64,000 bases of DNA from Symbiodinium natans (lineage: Eukaryota; Sar; Dinophyceae; Suessiales; Symbiodiniaceae). Where the stretch lies: contig CAJNDS010002325.1 in the NCBI GenBank assembly GCA_905221605.1, positions 284,840 through 348,839 of the forward strand, in the 5' to 3' direction. Under the pieces are notes generated by a model. That model was not told the DNA's origin, did not search any database, and saw nothing but the letters and a program-made list of their open reading frames with translations. Below are positions 23,019 through 30,360 of the stretch, in pieces (position 1 is the stretch's first letter; every line of letters begins with the position of its first letter). A program made the position numbers and the translations under genes.

Positions 23019-26000
23019 TCACTTCCTAAAAGAGAGAGCGGTTTGTGTCAGGCCATCCTTTTTTGCTTTGGCTTTAATTTTAGCTTTAGACTTGGGAAAA
23101 GCGGGAGTGGTCTGGGGGGGCAGAGGAGGAATCTGAGGGAGAAACTCTCCTGTGCTGCTACTTGCCACTGCTTCACATACACTAGTGTTTGAAGGCACAA
23201 CGGCTGCGGGATGTGGCGAGCAACTCTGCCTCAAGCCGAAGAAGGCTTTCACGCCAGCCTTGGGGTCTAGGCTTCTTTTTTGGGCTTCTTGGAATTTGCT
23301 GTTAGGCTTCTTGCAGACCTGACTGCACCTGCCTTGACATCCCGGTTTGGCCTTTAGGATTCTGACAGCTTGGAAAACTCCACACTTTTTGCATACCACT
23401 GACTCTCCAAGGTTGATCATGTGGTGAGACACATGAAAGCCCCATGGAGTCGAGGTGGGCACAGGCAGACTCTGGCACGGGAACTGAAGAACGTGCTCAA
23501 CCACCTCATGCGGATCGACTTGTTGCACGTAAAGCCCGCACCCTTCGCACTTGATGCACAGGTTGTTGGTGCTTTCTCCGCTAGAGATTTTCCAATTGTG
23601 CATGGTCTGAGGATTGGCCTCCTTGACTGCATGCAAAAGAAGCTGTTTTTTATTGGGTCCTTTTTTGGAGGGAAGCTCGGCCTTGGCCTTAGCCTTCCTC
23701 TCAAATTTGACCTCATTTGCTGAGGGCAGCGGGCAGTTGGCGAGGAGGAACTCAGCTCGCTTTCCTAAGAAAGTGGAGATCTCTCGTGCAGTGCTGTCAA
23801 TTTGCCTGACGTTTGCCACATGCTCTTGTGACAAAATCTCATTAGCCTTTTGACCGCACAGCCAGTCTGCATGTCTGTTGGCTTCCCAGGCCCATGAGGA
23901 GCCGGTGCCATGCCTGGCTGCGTGCTCTTCTTTGGTTAAGTGCCCTTTTGTCCAGACCGGTTTCAATCTATTTCGGTCATCCTGACCTGCGGTCCAGATA
24001 CTTGGCCAAAGGTGATGGGCGTTGGGGTTTTTAAGTCTAGTGAGCGCAATTTTGCTATCGCAGGCCACAAGATTGTTTTTGTTGGACAAGCCCAAAAGGA
24101 AATCAAGTGCCTTTGACTCTGCGTCATTTACCGTGAAACCTACCTGAAGGACCCCCACCGCGCACCCTACAATCTTGTAGGCCGGATCCGGCTCCGGGCC
24201 TTGCCAGCAGCATGCCGGCAGATGGCCATCCCTGCGCTGTATGGCAACTAAGCTCCAGGTTGCCATTCTGAGCCTGGGATCGGAGGCCTGTGGTCCTCCT
24301 GATCCATCCGTGCCAAACCAGACTGGTTGGCAGCTCTGTGCCGCTTCTTCAAGGTTTCCTTCAACATGGGTTTCAAGGAAAGAAGGAGGGTGGTCAGGGT
24401 GCTTGGTAAGCGGGGCTGGGACTAGTCCTCTCAACCAGAAGCATTCTGGTGCATCCACCCTTCTCCTCCACTCAGGGTCGGGGCCAATGTCGTGCGCTGC
24501 CCACGCAGGGCAAGTGTGGAGCGCATGCACAAAGGAGTTGGCCCCACCACACCTCGTGCACACCGCGTGCCCACCATGTCCATTGAAGGCTACAGCGCCT
24601 TGCCAGACCATGCGCAGCCCTGTTACCTTTAGAGTGTTCCCTTTGGCTTTTTTCAGCAGGCTCCTGTGGGTCGTCCAGTCTAAACCTTGCTCGGCTCCTC
24701 CACCGCCGTGCTGGCTTGCAATGCGCCCCCAACGCTCGCGCAACATGGCTCCTCGCAGCTGCTCCTTCACCTGCTGTGCTGTTCTGGCGTTTCCCCACTC
24801 GAGTCTAATGGTGAGGTCAGGCCTCGACCATACTTCCATGGCGGGAGCTTCAAAACCCATGTCGCGGAGATAGCACACCATAGCGGCAATCGGGCCAGCT
24901 GCTAGTCTCCAAGGGTGAGCCGCTCGCGCAAGTCTTTTCCACGTTACCCCCCATGCTTGTTGAATGCGTGGCGCACACGGGCCATTGATGGCTACGCATC
25001 GGCTTAGGCTGTCCCAATGTTCCAGAACGATGCGGATAACCGGGTCTTGGACATTAAACTCGCCCATATCAAAGACCACATCCGCTGAACCAAGCGCCAG
25101 TCTGGTGGAGTGGGACACCGCCATTCCCCTCACCACCTTCATTCTCTTTGGAGACAACCCTTGGGCCTGATGCCCCCAGGTGCCCGCCGTAAAGGCGCTG
25201 GTTTTAAAAGCGCGAATCGCATGCTTTTTCTGGCCTAGCCCTAACCGGTGAAGTTTGGCGCTCCTCTTGACCGCTTTCTGGATGCGGCTGTTTGAGGTCT
25301 TTACCCGCCTCCTTTTGCCTCCAGACGAATCCGCCCCCAAGTCTTTGACGAGACTTTGCACCTGCGGCTCTTTGACCTTTCTCCTGTTACGGAGCTCTTT
25401 TTCCGCAGACCCATCCGAGCATACAAAGGCTGACTTCCGGATGCTGAGCTGCAGCTTGGCTGCCCCTAGCTCCGACTGAAGCATGCGGAACACAGCAAGT
25501 GCCTGCCTTGCTGCTGCCTGTGGCTCGCGGTGCTCAACATCGACTGAGATGTCATCCAGCCATACATCCATGGACTGGATCTGGTTCGCCTGGTAAACTT
25601 TCTGGCAAGTGGGAAACAACGCCAACTTTGCCAAAGCAGGGGCAATGGGGCAGCCTGCCATTATGCCCCTACTGGCCCATATGGGGTGAGAAACTCGACC
25701 CTCGGAAGAGATCAGTCTTTCGCCTCGATATATCTGGAGCGCTATATTGAGGACGACCTGGGGGAAACCCAGGATTTTGGCTTGCTGGATCAGCAGCTCA
25801 TGTTCCACTGTCTCATAAAATGTAGTGAGGTCGATGAAGATACTCACCCGACTTAAACCTCTCGATCGGCTAATTTCAGAGAGGAAGACTCTGCGGACTG
25901 AAATGTCCAAACAAGCTTGCCCTGGACGAGCCGCGTCCCACGGAGCTACAAGCTCAAAGCGGGCTATCCATTCAGCCACCAGGTTGTATCTGGCTTGGGT

Positions 26001-28322
26001 CCAAAGCTTGTACGCCACGTGGCATAGTGCAATCGGGCGTTCGATTTCTACCGACTTAACAAGCATGGTGACCTGTGTGGTACACCACTGATGCGGGGCC
26101 TGGCCGGTTTTTTCCACTAGGTGAAAGAAATGGGTGAGATCCTCGACCCGTTTTTCAGGCAGGGCTTTAAGGAAGTGAATCGTCCATCCATCTGGTCCTG
26201 GGGCTTTCAGAGGCAGACGTTTGATGCGGAGCATAATTGCCAGTGGGTCTAGCGGAGGGAGTAGCTCGGCCTCTCGTTTAGCTTCTACGTGCAGCAGGGG
26301 AAAAACGGTGGGAACAGGCTCGAACTCTCCTTGCCAAATCGGTTGCCACTGGGCCAATCGGCAGTATGGACGGAGCATAGGTTCCATAGTTTGGAAAGGC
26401 CTATCAAGGCCAGATTCATGGCTTTTCATGGCGCGGAAGAGAGGCCTCATTCCTTTCTGTACGGCGCCGTCTAGCCACTCCTTGTAACGCTCCTTGTCGC
26501 ATCGGGCGTGCTCCTTTAGGGCCCTTGAGGCTTCGTCCTCGATCCACTTGCGGGTGTCGATGTCATCCTCCCCGGCGAGAAGGGATTTGATCTTTGCCTG
26601 TTTGTCGCCATTGATTTCCTGGGCCTCGGAATCCGTCAGGCCTGACAACAGGTGCTCGAGCTCTTCGGCTTTGATGATTTTTTGGGGGGTTTTATTTGCC
26701 CAGACCTGCAGCCTCTGCCATTTTGCATGATTGTCCGTGTACTTATAGACTTTGGACGGGGCCAAAAGTCGACTGTGTTTCAAAGACAAGGTGATGCCCC
26801 GGACTGCGGTTTCTTCGGGACACACCGTTGCCGAACACTCTTGGGCCAGGGCGGCAAATGCCAGCGAGACTTCATCAGAAATCTCACGCCCCATCCACTT
26901 GATATGTGTGATGCACGGCATTTTCCTGCTGCACCCTGCCACTTCACCAACAGGTCCATACGCAGGAAGCTGGAAAACCTTACACTGGCCCCCCATCGTA
27001 TCACAAGTGAGGATCAGGCTAGAGTGGGGCCGATGTGGGGCAGTCCAATCTGCTGCAATGCTGGAGATGCTCCTGAGCTTGCTGCTGCAGATGCAGTAGT
27101 CAAGTTCGTTGCCACTATCACACGTAGCCTGCCCAGTCACAATCGGGTAAGCTTGTAGTTCACTGAGGATGTTACTGGCCAGGAGCTCCTCTGGAGCCAC
27201 ATTCCAATCCCCTATGGCAAACCAGTGCCCGGAGTGAGCCTTTATATTTGCCATTAGGCGGGACAGGATTTCGGCGTTTGGGTGCGAATCATACGCTACA
27301 CCTGACCGCAAGTAGACGCTGAAGCATGCAATCTCCGCCTGTCTTGTTCTGACCGCAACTGCTGTGAAACCGCCCCCCTCGTAAGAGACATGATTTAAGA
27401 ACCGGGCTTGCCAATGCTTGCGAACCAAGATCCCCGTACCTCCGAGGACTCCTTTCCCTTGACCAGGGGAGCCCGACCCGCCATGCAACTCGTAGCCACA
27501 TCGTGCTGCTTTCCGGGCCGCTGACTCTCTTGAGTCTCCAATAAGGTGGGTTTCTTGAAGGCACACAACCGGCTCCTTGAGTTGGTCAAGCCAAGTTACA
27601 ATTTCCGCCCTCCAACTGGTGACATTGGAAGAGCGAATTTGAAGTGGTTCTTTGGAGGGAAGGCTTAGCTGCTGTTGCACGTCCTTGAGAGCCATCCTCA
27701 GGGGTGAAACCCCTACCGACGGGCCTCGAGAAGCACAACTGAAAAGCTGCTCCAAAGTCCAGTGCTCCAAGAGCCCCTCGTTCTGAGGGGCTTGGTCCGC
27801 TAGTTCAATGATCGTCTCTTCGGCTTCAGCGCTGATGGCGTGCTGTCCGTCGAGTTGAACCTCTAACTTTTGCCACAGCTTGGCTTGCTTTCGGTTTCGT
27901 GGTTCCACAGGGGCATGCTTCTTCCTGGTTTTTTGACCAGTATGCCCTGAAGGTAGTCTGGTTCCCACTGAAGCTGCACAAGTTGCTGGGGTTTGCGTCA
28001 TGTCGCTGTCGTCTAGCAAGGACGCAGGAAAGAATTTGGGGCCACTGAGGCCGACTGGCGACTCCGATTTTGCAAAGGCCAGTGCTGTCTTTCTGGGAGT
28101 GGTCTTTCTCCTACTCCTCGAAAGCCACTTGTTTACACTAACCGAACCTTCTGCACAAACAGGCTGCTCCTGCGTGCTGAAGGAGAAACTCTCTTCATGC
28201 TCCGTATCCGCCGGTAAGAGCATGGGAGCAGCTCCGCGCTCAGAGTCGAGAGTATTCGGAGTGCTGCAAAATTGCGCCCCAAACCCTTGTGTGGGAACTG
28301 GGGCTTGTTCTTCATGAGTCAT
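23019..28322 (-). CDS. LINE ORF2: AP endonuclease, reverse transcriptase, zinc finger, RNase H
   Basis: The frame is open from the ORF1 stop (28589) to TGA at 23019-23021; the first in-frame ATG is at 28322. Counting residues from 28385, domains in order are as follows. Endonuclease, ~245-455: SSNVTSW, VCLQETHL, GDWN, ELDYC, PHRPHSS. RT, ~680-1000: KAPGPDGW; motif A IFIDLTTFYE; motif B RGIMAGCPIAP; motif C WLDD in place of the usual [FY]xDD. LINE-type finger CTRC...H-x4-C, ~1280. RNase H, ~1355-1510, with its acidic set in TDGSGG, ESKAL, ACDSK and NRHADW. The last 250 residues hold further CxxC pairs (CIKCEGC, CKKC, CQGRC). It should nick DNA, copy element RNA at the target and remove the RNA strand. 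Confidence 0.9.
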   Translation of the reverse strand: MTHEEQAPVPTQGFGAQFCSTPNTLDSERGAAPMLLPADTEHEESFSFSTQEQPVCAEGSVSVNKWLSRSRRKTTPRKTALAFAKSESPVGLSGPKFFPASLLDDSDMTQTPATCAASVGTRLPSGHTGQKTRKKHAPVEPRNRKQAKLWQKLEVQLDGQHAISAEAEETIIELADQAPQNEGLLEHWTLEQLFSCASRGPSVGVSPLRMALKDVQQQLSLPSKEPLQIRSSNVTSWRAEIVTWLDQLKEPVVCLQETHLIGDSRESAARKAARCGYELHGGSGSPGQGKGVLGGTGILVRKHWQARFLNHVSYEGGGFTAVAVRTRQAEIACFSVYLRSGVAYDSHPNAEILSRLMANIKAHSGHWFAIGDWNVAPEELLASNILSELQAYPIVTGQATCDSGNELDYCICSSKLRSISSIAADWTAPHRPHSSLILTCDTMGGQCKVFQLPAYGPVGEVAGCSRKMPCITHIKWMGREISDEVSLAFAALAQECSATVCPEETAVRGITLSLKHSRLLAPSKVYKYTDNHAKWQRLQVWANKTPQKIIKAEELEHLLSGLTDSEAQEINGDKQAKIKSLLAGEDDIDTRKWIEDEASRALKEHARCDKERYKEWLDGAVQKGMRPLFRAMKSHESGLDRPFQTMEPMLRPYCRLAQWQPIWQGEFEPVPTVFPLLHVEAKREAELLPPLDPLAIMLRIKRLPLKAPGPDGWTIHFLKALPEKRVEDLTHFFHLVEKTGQAPHQWCTTQVTMLVKSVEIERPIALCHVAYKLWTQARYNLVAEWIARFELVAPWDAARPGQACLDISVRRVFLSEISRSRGLSRVSIFIDLTTFYETVEHELLIQQAKILGFPQVVLNIALQIYRGERLISSEGRVSHPIWASRGIMAGCPIAPALAKLALFPTCQKVYQANQIQSMDVWLDDISVDVEHREPQAAARQALAVFRMLQSELGAAKLQLSIRKSAFVCSDGSAEKELRNRRKVKEPQVQSLVKDLGADSSGGKRRRVKTSNSRIQKAVKRSAKLHRLGLGQKKHAIRAFKTSAFTAGTWGHQAQGLSPKRMKVVRGMAVSHSTRLALGSADVVFDMGEFNVQDPVIRIVLEHWDSLSRCVAINGPCAPRIQQAWGVTWKRLARAAHPWRLAAGPIAAMVCYLRDMGFEAPAMEVWSRPDLTIRLEWGNARTAQQVKEQLRGAMLRERWGRIASQHGGGGAEQGLDWTTHRSLLKKAKGNTLKVTGLRMVWQGAVAFNGHGGHAVCTRCGGANSFVHALHTCPAWAAHDIGPDPEWRRRVDAPECFWLRGLVPAPLTKHPDHPPSFLETHVEGNLEEAAQSCQPVWFGTDGSGGPQASDPRLRMATWSLVAIQRRDGHLPACCWQGPEPDPAYKIVGCAVGVLQVGFTVNDAESKALDFLLGLSNKNNLVACDSKIALTRLKNPNAHHLWPSIWTAGQDDRNRLKPVWTKGHLTKEEHAARHGTGSSWAWEANRHADWLCGQKANEILSQEHVANVRQIDSTAREISTFLGKRAEFLLANCPLPSANEVKFERKAKAKAELPSKKGPNKKQLLLHAVKEANPQTMHNWKISSGESTNNLCIKCEGCGLYVQQVDPHEVVEHVLQFPCQSLPVPTSTPWGFHVSHHMINLGESVVCKKCGVFQAVRILKAKPGCQGRCSQVCKKPNSKFQEAQKRSLDPKAGVKAFFGLRQSCSPHPAAVVPSNTSVCEAVASSSTGEFLPQIPPLPPQTTPAFPKSKAKIKAKAKKDGLTQTALSFRK

Positions 28323-28589
28323 GGTCTTGTGAGTCTTGCAGGCGGAGTCCAGCCTGTTGAGAACATATTTGACCACAGGGCTCAACCGCGGGCCCTGGCT
28401 GTCCTGGGTCTCCTTGCCTCCTTGCTTCGGCCTCCAATGGCGCCGAAGCCTGTTACACTCCTGAGGAGGCAGAAAAACTGGCTGCTCCGACGGTGCACAT
28501 CCACCTGCTATACTACAAAACTGTGACGCGTTCGCTGCGGGCCCTTGCCAGAGGGAGTGCCGCGCCTCACTCCTCTGTGGCCCTGTGCC

Positions 28590-29552
28590 CTACAGGTGCT
28601 CATCCTGATTTTCAAGGGGAGTAGCTCGACCCTCGGTTGGGCTGCTCCGAAAATCCAATCTTCTTCTTGTCGGGCCGAACTCTGTTCCCTCTGGAAGGGC
28701 AGCTCCTATCAACTCGGCGGGTACTCCCACCTCCTTCTTCCAGGTGGGAAAGTTCTGGGGCTCCCCTTCTTCGGCCTCGTGCCTGAGATGCTTGTTCAGC
28801 TGCGCCTGCTGCTCAGGCGTGAGGGCAATGCCGGCACATCTTAGGAGCCTGCTGGCTTCGACGGCCTGCTTTGGTTGATCCTCCTTTTCAACCTGCTCCT
28901 TGACTGCAGATTGAATCTTGAGGATGTCCTGCTCTTTCTGGGAGATTTTCTCCGACATTGCTGCAAGTTCTTTCATACTCTGCTCAAACTGTTCCTTGAG
29001 CCTTTCGGTGCGGCTTTGGAGCTGAACCTTCTTGGCAATGAGCGAACGAAGCTCATTCGTGTTCTGTTTGTAGGCCGCCATTGTTTTCTGAAGTCGCACT
29101 TTTGGTGGAACCTCCTCCATTTGCTCATCCTTGGGCTCCTCTATGCCTGCTTCCTTGAGCAGAATTTTGGCTGCTTCATCTGCTCCGTTCCACAGGCTCT
29201 GCGCGGCCTCCTTGTATTCTTGATCAGACATGGCTCCTCTGGCTTCCAGGCCCGGGGGTGGTTGCGGGTGCTTCGGGGTCCAGCCTGCCGCTTCTAACGC
29301 AGTCCGGGCTCCTTCATCCAGGTGCTGCCATGCCTGATCTAGGGCCTTCACAGCTTTGATGCCCTTTTGAGCTTTTGGGGAGATTCTCACCCGCTCTGGC
29401 GTCCACTTCCTCTCTGTGCCCCAGGACCAATCCCCCGTTTTCTTTGGCTTCTTTTTCCACGGTTTGCCACAATGCCAACAGGTGGGATACCAAGCTAGGT
29501 CCTGGCGAGGAACCCATCCGGTGTAGCAATGCTCGCAGGTTGTGAAGCTCAT
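28590..29552 (-). CDS. LINE ORF1: zinc-ribbon/coiled-coil protein (copy 2)
   Basis: A 320-codon ORF with CEHC and CWHC pairs, KPWKKKPKK, a central coiled coil and the C-terminus LENQDEHL. It ends in CTG-TAG-GGC. The codons after TAG (68 codons to 28386 and on into the endonuclease ORF) stay open in the same frame without an ATG until 28322, so stop-codon readthrough could give an ORF1-ORF2 fusion. The alternative is internal initiation at 28322. The same arrangement occurs in copy 1. The protein probably packages element RNA. Confidence 0.82.
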   Translation of the reverse strand: MSFTTCEHCYTGWVPRQDLAWYPTCWHCGKPWKKKPKKTGDWSWGTERKWTPERVRISPKAQKGIKAVKALDQAWQHLDEGARTALEAAGWTPKHPQPPPGLEARGAMSDQEYKEAAQSLWNGADEAAKILLKEAGIEEPKDEQMEEVPPKVRLQKTMAAYKQNTNELRSLIAKKVQLQSRTERLKEQFEQSMKELAAMSEKISQKEQDILKIQSAVKEQVEKEDQPKQAVEASRLLRCAGIALTPEQQAQLNKHLRHEAEEGEPQNFPTWKKEVGVPAELIGAALPEGTEFGPTRRRLDFRSSPTEGRATPLENQDEHL

Positions 29553-29606
29553 CTTGGTCAGGAAGAGCCAAGTAGAAAACAGAGGCTCCTAGCCTGAAGG
29601 AAGGGC

Positions 29607-29852
29607 TCAGATGTTGGACTTATTGAGTTCGGCACACCACTTCTGCCGGCGGGCCTCCGATAGAAGTTTCCCAGCGTCAACGATCCAGTCGTTCCTGGTC
29701 TTAGACCAACGAGCCAAAGCACGGAGTTGGTTTGTGACCCTCTGCCCCGGTGTGAGGTCGCGGGCACTGGGCTGCTCCTCGAACTCGGCTTGTAAATAGG
29801 GCTTGATTGATTCCTCCAAGGGAACCCTCTCGGCTACCCCAAAACGCTGCAC
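29607..29852 (-). CDS. Small conserved ORF upstream of LINE ORF1 (copy 2)
   Basis: An 81-codon ORF matching the one at 18214-18459. TGA ends it, a TAG follows six codons later and the ORF1 ATG comes at 29552, all in one phase. If translated it would be the first product of the element RNA and could regulate ORF1 initiation. No known domain. Confidence 0.5.
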   Translation of the reverse strand: MQRFGVAERVPLEESIKPYLQAEFEEQPSARDLTPGQRVTNQLRALARWSKTRNDWIVDAGKLLSEARRQKWCAELNKSNI

Positions 29853-30117
29853 CTCGGGGGTACGAGATCGCTCTCTGCCCGCCGTGGTGTGGGGGACCCC
29901 AGGCCGGAGGCCGGAGGGAACAAGGAGAGACTCACTTGCTGCTCAGCCTAGCAACAAGGGAGAGACTCACCTTGCACTGACACACAGATGGCTCTAACTA
30001 CGGACAAGCTGGGGTTGAATGAGGCCTGTTCCCCCAACGTCTGTTTGAGGACTCGAGGCTGGTTCACCACAGCTACCGCTCAGCTACTGTGTGCACCCCA
30101 CCGGGGTTGAGCCGAAA

Positions 30118-30127
30118 CTTGAGCCAA
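30118..30127 (-). promoter_or_regulatory. Spliced-leader relict at LINE 5' end
   Basis: On the minus strand TTGGCTCAAG equals the last ten bases of the dinoflagellate spliced leader (known to end TTTTGGCTCAAG). It is exactly the first element-specific sequence of copy 2 and is followed four bases later by a second near-copy, CGGCTCAA. Copy 1 (18724-18732) and the short unit (21179-21187) start with TGGCTCAAG. Confidence 0.6.
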
Positions 30128-30146
30128 TATCACATATCACATATAT

Positions 30147-30160
30147 CAACTCCCCCTCAT
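30147..30160 (-). other. Copia polypurine tract
   Basis: The minus strand reads ATGAGGGGGAGTTG, a purine run of the type that primes plus-strand synthesis next to the 3' LTR of copia elements. It lies 200 bases after the stop of the integrase-RT ORF. The following bases are LINE-tail repeats, not the expected CTTGAGTTGTC LTR start. Confidence 0.65.
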
Positions 30161-30360
30161 GACCAAGAGTTTCACTGTTGGTCACGTCAACTAAGCTCCA
30201 CGCAAAGCCAACTAAGCTTCTCGCCGGGCCATGGATTCCGGCGCATTCCTCAGTCCTAGACCGCTGCACTGCTTCAGACCGCTGGAGGTCGACTGACTCT
30301 CGCAAAGTAACCTGGCTGGGCGGGTGGGCGGGTCAGCCAGGGCGGGCGGGTGGGCTCAAA

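Larger units (their letters stand above)
21303..30127 (-). mobile_element. Non-LTR retrotransposon (LINE), nearly intact copy 2
   Basis: About 8.8 kb. Sense order on the minus strand: 5' end at 30127 (TTGGCTCAAG), untranslated leader to 29853, small ORF, ORF1, ORF2, ORF3, then a ~260-bp 3' tail ending in TGATATATG-type repeats. All four ORFs are uninterrupted and share one reading phase. The tail is a short variable repeat rather than poly-A, as in I-type LINEs. The 5' end joins TGATATATGTGATATG repeats (30128-30147) that abut the copia polypurine tract. The element has an apurinic-type endonuclease, RT and RNase H; I do not assign a clade. Confidence 0.85.
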
